Shown: positions 19,942 through 29,306 of the stretch, piece by piece
How the letters are laid out: each line of letters begins with the position of its first letter
Numbering within the stretch: the first letter of the stretch is position 1
NCBI GenBank assembly: GCA_009787625.1
Contig: WQSX01000015.1
Coordinates: 1-56,974 of the forward strand
Reading direction: 5' to 3'
DNA: 56,974 nt
Origin: Oscillospiraceae bacterium
Lineage (GTDB): Bacteria; Bacillota; Clostridia; Oscillospirales; Oscillospiraceae
Notes under the pieces: generated by a model
Told to the model about the DNA's origin: nothing
The model's database searches: none
Seen by the model: the letters and a program-made list of their open reading frames with translations, nothing else
Program-made: the position numbers and the translations under genes

Positions 19942-20310
19942 TTACTTCTTCTTGTTAGCTATCGTGCGTTTTGGACCTTTACGAGTGCGCGCATTTGTCT
20001 TACTGCGCTGACCGCGTACAGGCAGTCCGCGTCTGTGACGCAGGCCTCGATAGCTGCCTATTTCTGTGAGGCGCTTAATATCAAGCGCAACTGTTCTACG
20101 CAGGTCGCCCTCAACCATGTAGCTCTTGTTGATGCAATCGCGCAGTGCAGTTTCCTCTGCTTCTGTGAGGTTCTTCACCCTTGTGTTCGGGTCAATGCCC
20201 GTCTCCGCAAGGATTTTTTTCGCACTTGTTCTGCCTATGCCGAATACATAGGTAAGTCCGATTTCTACTCGTTTGTCCTTAGGCAGGTCAACACCGGCTA
20301 TACGTGCCAT
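19942..20310 (-). CDS. rpsM: 30S ribosomal protein S13
   Basis: 122 residues, head of the small subunit, contacts tRNA in the P site. [20 protein letters not shown] at the start, [27 protein letters not shown] at the basic C-terminus. Confidence 0.97.
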   Translation of the reverse strand: MARIAGVDLPKDKRVEIGLTYVFGIGRTSAKKILAETGIDPNTRVKNLTEAEETALRDCINKSYMVEGDLRRTVALDIKRLTEIGSYRGLRHRRGLPVRGQRSKTNARTRKGPKRTIANKKK

Positions 20311-20331
20311 ATTTCTAATCCGTCCTTCCTT

Positions 20332-20445
20332 CTAGCCTTGTCTTTGTTTGTGTTTGGGGTTGATGCATATAACCCTAACTTTTCCCTTGCGCTTGATGAT
20401 TTTACATTTTTCACACATGGGTTTAACTGACGGTCTAACTTTCAT
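20332..20445 (-). CDS. rpmJ: 50S ribosomal protein L36, zinc form
   Basis: 37 residues ([20 protein letters not shown], then [16 protein letters not shown]). The Cys-Cys-Cys-His zinc ribbon (CEKC, C, H) is complete, so this is the C+ paralogue. It lies between infA and rpsM in the canonical order. Confidence 0.96.
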   Translation of the reverse strand: MKVRPSVKPMCEKCKIIKRKGKVRVICINPKHKQRQG

Positions 20446-20465
20446 TTTTGTTACCTCGATTCTGC

Positions 20466-20684
20466 TTATTTACTGCGCCATGTTATTCTTCCTCTGGTTA
20501 GGTCGTAGGGGGACATTTGTACTGTTACTTTGTCTCCGGGAAGAATTCTTATAAAGTTCATTCTGAGTTTGCCTGAGATATGCGCCAAAATCGTGTGTCC
20601 GTTACCTATGTCTACGTTAAACATTGTGTTTGGCAGCGACTCTAACACGGTTCCCTCTAGTTCAATCATGTCGTCTTTTGGCAT
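20466..20684 (-). CDS. infA: Translation initiation factor IF-1
   Basis: 72 residues forming one S1-like OB fold that blocks the A site during initiation. [37 protein letters not shown] and [14 protein letters not shown] are diagnostic. GGAGGAATGATAGCAT precedes the ATG. Confidence 0.97.
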   Translation of the reverse strand: MPKDDMIELEGTVLESLPNTMFNVDIGNGHTILAHISGKLRMNFIRILPGDKVTVQMSPYDLTRGRITWRSK

Positions 20685-20690
20685 ATGCTA

Positions 20691-21044
20691 TCATTCCTCC
20701 CATGCCTGTGAGCTTGCTTCTTCGTTGAATTCCCTAATAGCTCTTCGGACTTCATTGTTTGTTACCTTATCTCCATTTGTGAGCTTGCCTTCTACTATGC
20801 CGATTGCTTTACCTATAATAGTCATGTGCTTATTCTTTTTCAGCTTTGGTTTTTCGCATCTTCTACCCTTACCGTCTGCCAGGAGTGAGTAGTTTTCCTG
20901 CACTTCAATGACTATGAGTTTTTTCCCTGCATCTCTGCCGTTATTTGACATTACTATGTCGGCGAGTTCGGGGGACTTTCGGGGCGGGACGTCGAGGACA
21001 CCGTCCCCTACGTTTCGCCTGTCGGTCTGTGCATCGTCTTTCAT
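20691..21044 (-). CDS. KOW-domain (L14e-like) RNA-binding protein with repeat-derived N-terminus
   Basis: 117 residues. The core from about residue 31 (MSNNGRDAGKKLIVIEV, LLADGKGRRCEKPKLKKNKHM) is the KOW/L14e-like protein that Clostridia carry between map and infA; its role is unknown but ribosome-linked by synteny. The ATG at 21044 overlaps the map stop (ATGA) and has GAGG 7 nt upstream, while no ribosome binding site precedes the internal ATG. The first 30 residues are therefore probably translated. They include VGDGVLDVPPR, encoded by a copy of the GC-rich dispersed repeat (20981-21011), so the repeat seems to have been absorbed into the reading frame. Confidence 0.8.
   Translation of the reverse strand: MKDDAQTDRRNVGDGVLDVPPRKSPELADIVMSNNGRDAGKKLIVIEVQENYSLLADGKGRRCEKPKLKKNKHMTIIGKAIGIVEGKLTNGDKVTNNEVRRAIREFNEEASSQAWEE
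20981..21011 (+). repeat. GC-rich dispersed repeat, copy A (inside coding sequence)
   Basis: GGGGCGGGACGTCGAGGACA followed by CCGTCCCCTAC. It matches copies at 26610 and 33420 except for few bases. The GGGACG/CGTCCC ends can pair. Here it is translated antisense as part of the KOW protein. Confidence 0.8.
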
Positions 21045-21808
21045 GGCATGTCCTCACAGGCTGTAAGTATCTCGGGTTCTTCTTCTGTAATTAGAATTGT
21101 ATTTTCGTAGTGTGCAGAGTTTTTTCCGTCTTTTGTTACTACAGTCCAGTTGTCGTCTTTGACGTAAATTCCTGCAACTCCCTCATTTATCATGGGTTCT
21201 ATAGCTAGGGTCATTCCTGACATCAGGCGAGGGTCGGCTTTTTTTCGGGGTATTTCCACGAAGTTTGGCACTTCGGGTGGTTCGTGCATTTCACTGCCTA
21301 CACCGTGTCCTGTGTAATCCCTGACCACCGAGTATCCATTTTTTTCGGCGTGTTGCTGAACTGCTCTGCTTATGTCGGATACCCTATTGCCGGGTTTTGC
21401 TTTTTTCAGAGCTTCATAAAAGCATTCTCTTGTGACCTCAATGAGCCGCTTTGCATCTTCTGATGGTTCTCCCGCTACAAATGTTGCGGCGCAATCACCA
21501 ATGTATCCGCGTTTTTTCACTCCGATGTCTATACTGACTATATCGCCTGATATTAAGCGTCTTGCCGCGGGGATTCCGTGAATTACTTCGTCATTTATTG
21601 AGATGCACGAGCTTGCGGGGTAGTCTTTATATCCGAGAAATGCGGGTTTTGCGTCTTGAGATAGAATGTAATTTTTTATCGCTTTGTCGATGCTTTTGGT
21701 TGTTGCTCCAACTTGAACCAAGTCTCTTGCCAGATTTCTCGCCTCTGCGGCAATTCGCCCTGCTTCGCGCATCTTATCTATCTCTCTGCTTGATTTTCGC
21801 TTTATCAT
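21041..21808 (-). CDS. map: Methionine aminopeptidase, type I
   Basis: 255 residues, removes the N-terminal Met from nascent proteins. Metal ligands sit in DIVSIDIGV, GDCAATF, TGHGVG, AIEPMINEG and the late HYENTILIT. ATG 21808 overlaps the adk stop by 4 bp, so the two genes are translationally coupled. Confidence 0.96.
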   Translation of the reverse strand: MIKRKSSREIDKMREAGRIAAEARNLARDLVQVGATTKSIDKAIKNYILSQDAKPAFLGYKDYPASSCISINDEVIHGIPAARRLISGDIVSIDIGVKKRGYIGDCAATFVAGEPSEDAKRLIEVTRECFYEALKKAKPGNRVSDISRAVQQHAEKNGYSVVRDYTGHGVGSEMHEPPEVPNFVEIPRKKADPRLMSGMTLAIEPMINEGVAGIYVKDDNWTVVTKDGKNSAHYENTILITEEEPEILTACEDMP

Positions 21809-22437
21809 AATCCAAGAGCTTCAAACACTACTGCGGTTTGTTCCGCTATTCCATAATCACCGCTTGCTTCTTTGAGTTTTCCCTGTTTCTTGTAGTAGTC
21901 TATAAGTGGGGCTGTTTCCTTGTGGTAGGTTTGCAGTCTGTTTTTTATGGTTTCAGCTTCATCGTCTTTTCTAATTACGAGTGCTGTTCCGCATGAATCG
22001 CAGATGCCTTCGGCTTTCGGTTTTTTCGTGGCGATGTGATATATGTTGCCGCATTCGGGGCATGTGCGCCTGCCGCTGAGTCTTTTAATTATTACATCGT
22101 CGGGAACTTCAATCGTGAGAACTGTGTCTATTTGTACAAATCCTTCGTCTAGTGCTACGGCTTGCGCCATTGTTCTTGGAACACCATCAAAGATGTAGCC
22201 TGTTTTGCAGTCCGGTTCACGCAGGCGCTCTTTTAGCACGCCGATTATGACGCTATCGGGCACAAGATCCCCTGCATCCATGTATGACTTTGCTTCAAGT
22301 CCTACGGGAGTGCCTTTTTTTACGGCATTACGAAGTATGTCTCCTGTGGATATTTGAGGTATATTTAATTTTTCGACAAGAACCTCTGCTTGGGTGCCTT
22401 TTCCGGCACCGGGTGGACCTAACAATATTAAGCGCAT
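21805..22437 (-). CDS. adk: Adenylate kinase with zinc-binding lid
   Basis: 210 residues, interconverts ATP plus AMP and two ADP. The P-loop is GPPGAGKGTQA, the AMP site includes STGDILRNAV and DGVPRTMAQA, and the lid has CPECGNIYH with a later CDSCG, the four-Cys zinc form typical of Gram-positives. Confidence 0.97.
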   Translation of the reverse strand: MRLILLGPPGAGKGTQAEVLVEKLNIPQISTGDILRNAVKKGTPVGLEAKSYMDAGDLVPDSVIIGVLKERLREPDCKTGYIFDGVPRTMAQAVALDEGFVQIDTVLTIEVPDDVIIKRLSGRRTCPECGNIYHIATKKPKAEGICDSCGTALVIRKDDEAETIKNRLQTYHKETAPLIDYYKKQGKLKEASGDYGIAEQTAVVFEALGL

Positions 22438-22464
22438 TATTTGATTACCTCCTGTGCTTTATGA

Positions 22465-22522
22465 GCGGGCGACCGGGACGGTCGCCCCTACAGGGGACAC
22501 GGGCGGGCGATTGAACCCCTAC
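22465..22522 (+). repeat. GC-rich dispersed repeat, copy D (two related units)
   Basis: The first unit (22465-22491) is GCGGGCGACCGGGACGGTCG followed by CCCCTAC, with self-complementary GGGCGACC/GGTCGCCC. A second unit (22492-22522) repeats GGGCGGGCGA and ends in CCCCTAC. Both end like copies A-C but differ in the core. They lie between secY and adk. Confidence 0.65.
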
Positions 22523-22542
22523 GTGGTGTGCCCATCTGTTTT

Positions 22543-23847
22543 TTATTCTAGGAAGCCTTTGTAGTGGCGCATTAGCATTTGTGATTCGAGTTGTTTGATT
22601 GTTTCAAGTGCAACACTTACTACGATTATTATTGATGTGCCGCCCATTGCTATGCCTGCTGCTGCGGCTACAGGGGATACGGCGCTCACTATTATCGGGG
22701 TGATTGCCACTATGGCGAGGTATATTGCTCCGAATAGTGTTATTTTTGTCAGAACTTTTTGTATGAATTCGCTTGTGGGCTTACCTGCCCTGAATCCGGG
22801 GATAAATCCACCGTTTTTCTTGAGGTTGTTTGCTACTTCGACCGGGTTGAATTGAACCGTTGAATAGAAGTATGAGAAGAAAATTATCAGGAAGAAGTAG
22901 AGAACCATGTACGGAATAGTTGTTGTGTCAAATGTACGTGCAAACCAACTATCTCTCCAAGCAGGTACGAATACTACGATTGTAACAGGGATTGATGCTA
23001 TTGATTGTGCGAAAATTATCGGTAGAACACCTGACATGTTGACTTTCAGTGGGAGGTGGGTTGATTGACCACCGTACATCTTGCGTCCAACAACTCTTTT
23101 TGAGTATTGAACAGGAATACGCCGTTCGGAGTTTTGTACGATTACGATGAGTACGATTATAGCCAATGCACCGAGTACCATTACTGCATGGATTGGGATT
23201 GTTGCCGGATCAGCGATGCTACGCATAATCATTTGACCAATATCGGTTGGGAATCTTGCAACGATGCTTACAAAAAGGATTATTGAGATACCGTTTCCGA
23301 TGCCGAACTCTGTGATTTGTTCACCCATCCACATGAGCAGAGCTGAACCTGTCATGAATGTAGCTACTATTACAAGTGCCGGGAATATCCCTTCGGCACC
23401 GGGAGCAAGCATTGAGCCACCGAGGTGCGGATCGGGTGTACTAATCATAATGTAATATGCATAACCTTGAAGTGCAGCGATACCGAGGGTTGCATAACGT
23501 GTGATTTTTTCGATTTTTTTCTTACCTTCTTCGCCGCCCTCTTTGCGCATACGCTCAAGTGCGGGGATTGCTATTGTAAGAAGCTGCATGATAATGGATG
23601 CATTGATGTATGGCTGTATAGACAGCGCAAATATCGACGCTCTTTCAAGCGCACTGCCTGACATCGTGTTGAGTAGTCCTAGCAGTCCAACGTTTGTCTC
23701 TTGGAAAAAAGCTGAGAGCATGTCTGTGTCTACAAATGGTACTGTGACAGCATTTCCAAGTCGAAATATTAGGATTATAAACATCATGAAGAGGAGTTTT
23801 TTACGTATGTCTTCTACTCTCCACGCATTGCGTATTGTCTGTAGCAT
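22543..23847 (-). CDS. secY: Preprotein translocase subunit SecY
   Basis: 434 residues, ten-helix channel of the Sec pathway. The N-terminus RKKLLFMMFIILIFRLGNAVTVPFVD, the plug region and helix-2 segment (GLLGLLNTMSGSALERASIFALSIQPYINASIIMQLL region), and KKNGGFIPGFRAGKPTSEF near the C-terminus are diagnostic. I start at ATG 23847; the frame is open to 23883 but the 13th residue begins the normal SecY sequence. Its AAAGGA lies an unusual 13 nt before the ATG, next to GGTCAT, a motif seen at several other starts here. Confidence 0.95.
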   Translation of the reverse strand: MLQTIRNAWRVEDIRKKLLFMMFIILIFRLGNAVTVPFVDTDMLSAFFQETNVGLLGLLNTMSGSALERASIFALSIQPYINASIIMQLLTIAIPALERMRKEGGEEGKKKIEKITRYATLGIAALQGYAYYIMISTPDPHLGGSMLAPGAEGIFPALVIVATFMTGSALLMWMGEQITEFGIGNGISIILFVSIVARFPTDIGQMIMRSIADPATIPIHAVMVLGALAIIVLIVIVQNSERRIPVQYSKRVVGRKMYGGQSTHLPLKVNMSGVLPIIFAQSIASIPVTIVVFVPAWRDSWFARTFDTTTIPYMVLYFFLIIFFSYFYSTVQFNPVEVANNLKKNGGFIPGFRAGKPTSEFIQKVLTKITLFGAIYLAIVAITPIIVSAVSPVAAAAGIAMGGTSIIIVVSVALETIKQLESQMLMRHYKGFLE

Positions 23848-23904
23848 ACTAAATGACCATTCCTTTCGAAAACCATCAAGCACAAAAATAGCTCGTGATG
23901 TGTG

Positions 23905-24345
23905 TTACACTATCTCTGCCGCGCCACCTGCCGCTTCGATTTTTTTCTTCGCAAGCTCGGAGAAAGCGTTTGCTTTAACTGTGAGTTTTTTCTTTATCTC
24001 ACCGTTTCCGAGAACTTTAATGCCATACTTACATTTTGTTACGATTCCTGTTTCAAGGAGTTCTTTTTCTGTAACTGTTGCGCCGCTTTTGAATTTGTTG
24101 AGTGATGCAACGTTGATAGCGGTAAGTGGTTTTGCAAAGATGTTGTTAAAACCTCTTTTTGGCACACGGCGTGCAAGCGGCATTTGTCCGCCTTCGAAGC
24201 CTATTCTGACTCCGCCACCGCTTCTTGCTTTTTGACCTTTATGTCCACGACCCGATGTTTTGCCAAGTCCGCTACCGTGACCGCGACCTTTGCGTTTTGA
24301 TGAGTGTGTGGAACCTTTAGGTGGTGAAAGTTCGTGAAGATTCAT
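23905..24345 (-). CDS. rplO: 50S ribosomal protein L15
   Basis: 146 residues. The Gly/Arg-rich N-terminus ([20 protein letters not shown]) penetrates the large subunit; [16 protein letters not shown] and a C-terminal Ala/Lys-rich helix follow. Confidence 0.97.
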   Translation of the reverse strand: MNLHELSPPKGSTHSSKRKGRGHGSGLGKTSGRGHKGQKARSGGGVRIGFEGGQMPLARRVPKRGFNNIFAKPLTAINVASLNKFKSGATVTEKELLETGIVTKCKYGIKVLGNGEIKKKLTVKANAFSELAKKKIEAAGGAAEIV

Positions 24346-24359
24346 TTCTCACGCCCTCC

Positions 24360-24542
24360 TTATTTCTCTGGTGTTACCGTGATTAGGTAGCTGATTTTGG
24401 CTATTTTGCCTCTTGTTTGAGCATTGTCGGGTTGAACTGTCTCTTGCCCGATTTTCTTTAGCCCAAGGGATATTGCGGTTGCAATGTGTTTGTCGCGACG
24501 TCCGCTAAGGCTTTTGTTTAGTTTTATTTTCAAGTTTGCCAT
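24360..24542 (-). CDS. rpmD: 50S ribosomal protein L30
   Basis: 60 residues, short bacterial form: LKIKLNKSLSGRRDKHIATA and ARGKIAKISYLITV-type ending. GGAGGTCAGAG precedes the ATG. Confidence 0.95.
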   Translation of the reverse strand: MANLKIKLNKSLSGRRDKHIATAISLGLKKIGQETVQPDNAQTRGKIAKISYLITVTPEK

Positions 24543-24567
24543 CTCTGACCTCCGTCATCCGTACAGG

Positions 24568-25158
24568 TTATCCTATGATTTCTTCTACGGATTTTCCTCT
24601 TGTTTTTGCAACTTGTGATGCGTCGCGTAGGGTTTTTAGTCCTTGCATTGTTGCCGCAACTATGTTTTGCGGGTTGTTGCTTCTGAGACACTTAGCGCGG
24701 ATATCTGTGATTCCTGCGGCTTCCGCTACTGCGCGAACTGCGCTTCCCGCTATGACTCCTGTTCCGGGAGGTGCGGGCTTTAGCAACACTCTGCCTGCGC
24801 CGAATGCTCCGATTATTTCGTGAGGGATTGTGCCACCTGCGAGTGTGACTGTCGTCACATTTTTCTTGGCATCTTCGATTCCTTTACGGATAGCTTCGGA
24901 GATTTCTCCTGCTTTTCCGAGACCGAATCCGACCCTGCCTTTTTCATCGCCTACAACGCATAATGCTGAGAACTTGAATATGCGTCCGCCTTTAACAGTT
25001 TTAGCGACACGGTTCAGAGAAACGACTTTTTCTACAAATTCCGGTGGAGGTGCATCGTCGCGTCTGTTGTCGCGTCTGCCATCACGTCTGCCACCATCGC
25101 GTCTGTTGTCATTTCTTTGACCGCCGTAACCTTGACCTTGCTGTGCATTACCTGACAT
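24568..25158 (-). CDS. rpsE: 30S ribosomal protein S5 with Arg/Asp-rich N-terminal extension
   Basis: 196 residues, decoding-fidelity protein near the mRNA entry channel. The body (from about residue 40) has the double-stranded RNA-binding fold: [69 protein letters not shown]. Residues about 1-38 are an extension rich in Gly, Asn, Arg and Asp ([20 protein letters not shown]), an RG-type low-complexity segment longer than the usual S5 N-terminus. Confidence 0.96.
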   Translation of the reverse strand: MSGNAQQGQGYGGQRNDNRRDGGRRDGRRDNRRDDAPPPEFVEKVVSLNRVAKTVKGGRIFKFSALCVVGDEKGRVGFGLGKAGEISEAIRKGIEDAKKNVTTVTLAGGTIPHEIIGAFGAGRVLLKPAPPGTGVIAGSAVRAVAEAAGITDIRAKCLRSNNPQNIVAATMQGLKTLRDASQVAKTRGKSVEEIIG

Positions 25159-25176
25159 AAGTCTTTTCTCCTTCCG

Positions 25177-25536
25177 TTAGAATTTCAGTCCGCCCTCGCG
25201 GGCAGCTTCTGCTAGTTCTTTGATACGACCGTGGTAGAGATATCCGCCTCTGTCGAAAACTACATTTTCAATGCCTTTTTTCTTGGCGCGCTCTGCCACT
25301 TCTTTACCAACTTTCGCCGCGCCCTCTTTATTCGAACCTGAACCGCTGAATGCTTTTTCAAGTGAGGATGCGGAGCATAGTGTCGTGCCTGCAACATCGT
25401 CAATTACTTGTGCGTAGATGTGCTTTTCACTGCGAAATACATTGAGTCTTGGGCGCTCCGGTGTGCCCGCTATTTTGGCGCGCACTCTTCTGTGGCGCTT
25501 TTTGCGTTGAGCATTTGTATCCGGTCTTTTAATCAT
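25177..25536 (-). CDS. rplR: 50S ribosomal protein L18
   Basis: 119 residues, 5S rRNA-binding. [23 protein letters not shown] and the terminal [23 protein letters not shown] are diagnostic. Confidence 0.97.
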   Translation of the reverse strand: MIKRPDTNAQRKKRHRRVRAKIAGTPERPRLNVFRSEKHIYAQVIDDVAGTTLCSASSLEKAFSGSGSNKEGAAKVGKEVAERAKKKGIENVVFDRGGYLYHGRIKELAEAAREGGLKF

Positions 25537-25553
25537 CGTAACACACCTTTCAC

Positions 25554-26096
25554 TTATTTAACACCAGTCTTGCCTTCTTTGCGGCGAATGACTTCGTTAG
25601 CATATTTGATACCTTTGCCCATGTATGGCTCAGGTGGTCTTTTCTTTCTTACGTCCGCGGCGAACTGCCCGATGGCTTGTTTGTCTATTCCGCTGATTAT
25701 TATTTTGGTTGGAGTCGGCACATCTATGTTTATGCCTTCAGGTTCGTCCATAATGACTTGGTGCGAGTAGCCGAGATTCATAACGAGTTTTTTGCCCTCT
25801 TTTGCTGCTCTGTAACCTACTCCGTTAATGTCGAGTTCTTTTGTGAACCCTTCCGTCACTCCGACTATCATGTTGTTAATCAGTGTGCGGTACAGCCCGT
25901 GCATACTGCGGTGTTGAGGTGTATCTGTCGGGCGTGCTACGCTCAGTGTGCCGTCTTCTAAACTGAGCTGCATTTCAGGGTTTATATGTTGCTCCAGTGA
26001 GCCTTTCGGACCTTTAACCGTTACTAGGTTGTTGTCTGCTATTTTTAGCTCTACTCCCGCAGGTACGGTTATTGGACTTCTTCCTATTCTTGACAT
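25554..26096 (-). CDS. rplF: 50S ribosomal protein L6
   Basis: 180 residues, two repeated domains. Start [16 protein letters not shown]-terminal signature [22 protein letters not shown]. Confidence 0.97.
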   Translation of the reverse strand: MSRIGRSPITVPAGVELKIADNNLVTVKGPKGSLEQHINPEMQLSLEDGTLSVARPTDTPQHRSMHGLYRTLINNMIVGVTEGFTKELDINGVGYRAAKEGKKLVMNLGYSHQVIMDEPEGINIDVPTPTKIIISGIDKQAIGQFAADVRKKRPPEPYMGKGIKYANEVIRRKEGKTGVK

Positions 26097-26110
26097 ATTC
26101 TTACGCCCCC

Positions 26111-26506
26111 TTACCAGACAAACGCAAGGACTTCTCCGCCGACATTAGCTTCACGGGCTTTTTTGTCGGTGAGTATTCCCTTGGATGTTGAAATGATTGC
26201 TACTCCGAGTCCTCTGAGAACATAGGGTAGCTCATCGGCACCTGCGTATACGCGCAGACCCGGTTTTGAAACACGCCGCAGTCCGGCGATAGCCTTTTCT
26301 GAGCCGTTATATTTGAGTGTGACTTTGATAACACCTTGGATTCCGTCTTCAATGAGTTGGAAGTTTTTGATGTATCCTTCTTGCAGTAGAATTTCTGCTA
26401 TTGCCTTTTTCATGTTTGACGCAGGAATTTCAACTGTTGGGTGTTTTGCTGAGCCTGCGTTTCTGATACGTGTGAGCATGTCGGCAATTGGGTCTGTTAT
26501 TTGCAT
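26111..26506 (-). CDS. rpsH: 30S ribosomal protein S8
   Basis: 131 residues, primary 16S rRNA binder. [18 protein letters not shown] at the start, [27 protein letters not shown] at the end. ATG 26506 has GGAGG 8 nt upstream; the ATG at 26521 has no site. Confidence 0.97.
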   Translation of the reverse strand: MQITDPIADMLTRIRNAGSAKHPTVEIPASNMKKAIAEILLQEGYIKNFQLIEDGIQGVIKVTLKYNGSEKAIAGLRRVSKPGLRVYAGADELPYVLRGLGVAIISTSKGILTDKKAREANVGGEVLAFVW

Positions 26507-26756
26507 AGTATTTTCCTCCATTTAAGAGTTACAAGCTACGAGCCTGTTTTCGTGGCAAGGTTTCGATTTGCGAATCGACGTTTGCCATCGAGGGTATTTG
26601 TTAGATTGTGGGGCGGCGGGACGTCGAGGACGCCGTCCCCTACATGGGTGTTGGTGAAATGTTTATTCGTGAGGGAATTTTTTTGCTAGGCGAAGTCGAA
26701 AAACCGCCGCTGTATGAGATACTGCAAGGTCTTGAGACGAAGCATAGCGGAAAAAG
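26507..26756. other. Expanded rpsN-rpsH junction
   Basis: About 250 bp separate two genes that are normally almost adjacent. It holds a hairpin around TCGATT-TGCG-AATCGA (about 26555-26587), dispersed repeat copy B, and about 110 bp of otherwise plain sequence. Small plus-strand frames here have no ribosome binding site and no similarity I recognise. It looks like repeat insertion rather than a gene. Confidence 0.6.
26610..26643 (+). repeat. GC-rich dispersed repeat, copy B
   Basis: GGGGCGGCGGGACGTCGAGG followed by ACGCCGTCCCCTAC, in the same orientation as copies A, C and D, within the rpsN-rpsH junction. Confidence 0.8.
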
Positions 26757-26942
26757 TCACCACGAAGCTTTTCTTACGCCGGGGATTTGGCCTTTGTAGG
26801 CTAGGTTTCTGAAACATATACGGCATACGCCGAAATCTCTTAGGTACGCGTGTGGGCGGCCGCAGATTTTGCAGCGATTGTAACGGCGGGTCGAGAATTT
26901 CGCCTCTCTTTGTTGTTTTAAAATCATTGATTTTTTTGCCAT
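26757..26942 (-). CDS. rpsZ: 30S ribosomal protein S14, zinc (type Z) form
   Basis: 61 residues with two CxxC pairs (CKIC, CRIC) flanking [12 protein letters not shown], the zinc-binding short S14 typical of Gram-positives. Also named rpsN1 in some genomes. Confidence 0.96.
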   Translation of the reverse strand: MAKKSMILKQQREAKFSTRRYNRCKICGRPHAYLRDFGVCRICFRNLAYKGQIPGVRKASW

Positions 26943-26954
26943 TACATATTCCTC

Positions 26955-27497
26955 CTAAACCTGAATGAACGGTGCGCCAAGATGTGTGAGTAGTTCGCGG
27001 GCTTCTTCGTCAGTTTTTGCTGTTGTGCAAATTACGATGTCCATTCCGCGTATTTTCTCTATCTTGTCGTAGTCTATTTCAGGGAAAACGAGCTGTTCTT
27101 TGAGTCCTAATGCATAGTTTCCGCGTCCGTCGAATGCGTTAGGGCTAATACCTCTGAAGTCTCTGACACGAGGCAGCGCAACGTTTAACAGTCTGTCTAA
27201 AAACTCCCACATTTTAGCTTGTCTAAGTGTTACTTTAACACCTACAGGCATTCCTTCACGAAGTTTGAAGTTCGCTACAGATTTGCGAGCTTTAGTTACA
27301 ACTGCTTTTTGACCTGTTATTTGAGTGACATCTTTTACAACTGCATCAATGGCTTTTGCGTTGTCACGGGCATCGCCGCAACCGACGTTTACCACGATTT
27401 TTTCAACCTTGGGTATTTCCATGACGCTCTTGTACCCGAACTTTTTCATAAGTGCGGGAGCAGCCTCTTCTTTATATTTAATCTTCATTCTTGGCAT
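26955..27497 (-). CDS. rplE: 50S ribosomal protein L5
   Basis: 180 residues, 5S rRNA-binding protein of the central protuberance. [43 protein letters not shown] and [21 protein letters not shown] are diagnostic. Confidence 0.97.
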   Translation of the reverse strand: MPRMKIKYKEEAAPALMKKFGYKSVMEIPKVEKIVVNVGCGDARDNAKAIDAVVKDVTQITGQKAVVTKARKSVANFKLREGMPVGVKVTLRQAKMWEFLDRLLNVALPRVRDFRGISPNAFDGRGNYALGLKEQLVFPEIDYDKIEKIRGMDIVICTTAKTDEEARELLTHLGAPFIQV

Positions 27498-27515
27498 TTT
27501 GGACTATCTCCCTTC

Positions 27516-27833
27516 TTAGATTTCTGCGTCGCATTTTTTGCAGATTCGGACTTTTTTACCGTCTTTTTCGATACGGTGTGCGGGTCTTGTAGGCTTATTG
27601 CATTTTGGACAGACACGCATTACCTTACTTGCATAAATCGGGGTTTCCATTGTGATGATACCACCCGGCTCACCTTGTTTGCGAGGTTTTTTGTGTCTTT
27701 TTGCAACACTTACGCCCTCAACCAAGACTTTTCTTGATTCGGGATCAACGCTCATCACCTTGCCTTGCACACCTTTGTCTCTGCCTGCAAGGACTACGAC
27801 TGTGTCGTTTGTTTTAACATGTACTTTGTTCAT
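27516..27833 (-). CDS. rplX: 50S ribosomal protein L24, zinc-ribbon form
   Basis: 105 residues, assembly initiator of the large subunit. KOW motif in [20 protein letters not shown], then [17 protein letters not shown]. The C-terminus carries CPKC and CKKC pairs, so it is a C+ form. The frame stays open to 27941, but ATG 27833 begins the normal L24 sequence. Its AAAGGAA lies inside a 15-bp inverted repeat, so initiation may be structure-controlled. Confidence 0.94.
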   Translation of the reverse strand: MNKVHVKTNDTVVVLAGRDKGVQGKVMSVDPESRKVLVEGVSVAKRHKKPRKQGEPGGIITMETPIYASKVMRVCPKCNKPTRPAHRIEKDGKKVRICKKCDAEI

Positions 27834-27837
27834 AGTT

Positions 27838-27903
27838 AATGACAATTCCTTTCCTGAATCTCTAAGGCACAAAACGACTTGAAAAGGAATTGTCATTTTG
27901 TGC
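27838..27903 (-). promoter_or_regulatory. Candidate switch-like leader sequestering the rplX ribosome binding site
   Basis: On the minus strand, AATGACAATTCCTTT (27897-27883) is perfectly complementary to AAAGGAATTGTCATT (27852-27838), which contains the rplX Shine-Dalgarno. A second pair, GCACAAAA (27903-27896) with TTTTGTGC (27874-27867), interleaves with the first. The order a-b-a'-b' means the two helices form either a pseudoknot or alternative folds. The ATG lies 5 nt past the second arm. Seen directly; the regulatory role is inference. Confidence 0.55.
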
Positions 27904-27970
27904 ATCATCTCGCGGTTCCCCGTAGGGGGAGCGAGTGGCACATAGCCTCGTTAGTTTGAATTTATTCAAA

Positions 27971-28342
27971 CTATATTACCTCCGGAGCGAGTGACAGAAT
28001 TTTCATGTAATCCTTATCACGAAGTTCGCGTGCCACCGGTCCGAAGATGCGCGTGCCTCTGGGGTTTTGGTCATCTTCTTTGATGAGCACTGCCGCATTT
28101 TCGTCAAAGCGGACATGTGTGCCGTCTGCACGATGAACACCTTTAACGGTGCGCACTATAACAGCTTTTACAACTTCGCCTTTTTTGACTGTGCTTGCAG
28201 GAGCCGCCTTGCGAACAGATGCTACGATGACATCACCGACGCCGCCGTATCTTCTCTTTGAACCGCCAAGCACTCTAATGCACTTGATTTCTTTGGCGCC
28301 TGTATTGTCGGCGACCTTTAGATATGATTCTTGTTGTATCAT
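27971..28342 (-). CDS. rplN: 50S ribosomal protein L14
   Basis: 123 residues, at the subunit interface. [19 protein letters not shown] and [27 protein letters not shown] are diagnostic. A perfect AGTTTGAA/TTCAAACT hairpin (27953-27972) overlaps its stop codon, and the gap to rplX is 137 bp, long for this pair. Confidence 0.97.
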   Translation of the reverse strand: MIQQESYLKVADNTGAKEIKCIRVLGGSKRRYGGVGDVIVASVRKAAPASTVKKGEVVKAVIVRTVKGVHRADGTHVRFDENAAVLIKEDDQNPRGTRIFGPVARELRDKDYMKILSLAPEVI

Positions 28343-28399
28343 GGTTTACTCTAGTCCTTTCTGTGAAAGGTTAATTTCCTGTTAAGCCTGAAGTTTATA

Positions 28400-28663
28400 C
28401 TACTTGGCTTTTTCGATGACTTCTATGAGTCTCCAGCGTTTGTCTTTTGAAAGCGGGCGGGTTTCCATGACACGCACTGTGTCGCCTATGCCGCAATCGT
28501 TTTTCTCGTCGTGAGCTTTGAGCTTATAAGTTCTTTTGATGATTTTTTTGTATAGCTTGTGCGGTACTCGAGATTCCACTGCGACTACAATGGTTTTATC
28601 CATTTTGTCTGAAACGACTCGACCTACCCTAGTTTTCCTTCCGGATGATCTTATCTCACTCAT
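28400..28663 (-). CDS. rpsQ: 30S ribosomal protein S17
   Basis: 87 residues. [22 protein letters not shown] and [20 protein letters not shown] mark the OB-fold S17. Confidence 0.97.
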   Translation of the reverse strand: MSEIRSSGRKTRVGRVVSDKMDKTIVVAVESRVPHKLYKKIIKRTYKLKAHDEKNDCGIGDTVRVMETRPLSKDKRWRLIEVIEKAK

Positions 28664-28668
28664 TTGCT

Positions 28669-28872
28669 CTAACCTCCTGCTTGTTCAAGCTGCTTTTGGC
28701 GAATAACCGTTTTGACTCGGGCAATATCTTTTTTGATTTGTGAAATCCTAAGTGGATTGTCGAGTTGGTTTGTCGCATGTTGCATTCTCAGAAAGAAGAG
28801 GTCATTTTTCAGTCCTGCAAGTCTCTCTTGGAGCTCATCAGGGTTAAGTGTTCTTGCCTCGCTTGCCTTCAT
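28669..28872 (-). CDS. rpmC: 50S ribosomal protein L29
   Basis: 67 residues, two-helix protein near the exit tunnel: [21 protein letters not shown] and [18 protein letters not shown]. Confidence 0.96.
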   Translation of the reverse strand: MKASEARTLNPDELQERLAGLKNDLFFLRMQHATNQLDNPLRISQIKKDIARVKTVIRQKQLEQAGG

Positions 28873-28874
28873 CT

Positions 28875-29306
28875 TTATTCACCACCTGTCTCGCTTTGAA
28901 CCTCGCGTTTTATAAATTTAGTCTTGCATGGAAGTTTGTGTCCTGCAAGTCTTATTGCCTCACGTGCAACTTCTTCTGTAACTCCGCCGATTTCGAAGAG
29001 CACTCTTCCGGGTTTTACTACTGCTACCCAGTGATCCGGTGCGCCTTTACCTTTACCCATGCGTGTTTCAGCAGGTTTTGAGGTTATCGGCTTGTTGGGG
29101 AAAATCTTAATCCAGACTTTACCACCACGTTTTGAGTAACGTGTCATGGCGATACGAGCTGCTTCGATTTGATTTGCTGTAATCCAAGCGGGGTCTAATG
29201 TTTGGAGTCCAAACTCGCCATATGTTACCTTTGTGCCGCGTGTGGCTTTGCCTTTCATGCGGCCTCTCTGTACTCTACGGTACTTAACTCTTTTCGGTGA
29301 AATCAT
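28875..29306 (-). CDS. rplP: 50S ribosomal protein L16
   Basis: 143 residues. [22 protein letters not shown] at the start and [24 protein letters not shown] in the body. ATG 29306 lies directly after the rpsC stop. Confidence 0.97.
   Translation of the reverse strand: MISPKRVKYRRVQRGRMKGKATRGTKVTYGEFGLQTLDPAWITANQIEAARIAMTRYSKRGGKVWIKIFPNKPITSKPAETRMGKGKGAPDHWVAVVKPGRVLFEIGGVTEEVAREAIRLAGHKLPCKTKFIKREVQSETGGE

Noticed and set aside
26608..26799. Plus-strand frame in the rpsN-rpsH junction
   Set aside because: It begins in the dispersed repeat, has no ribosome binding site and runs antisense into rpsN.
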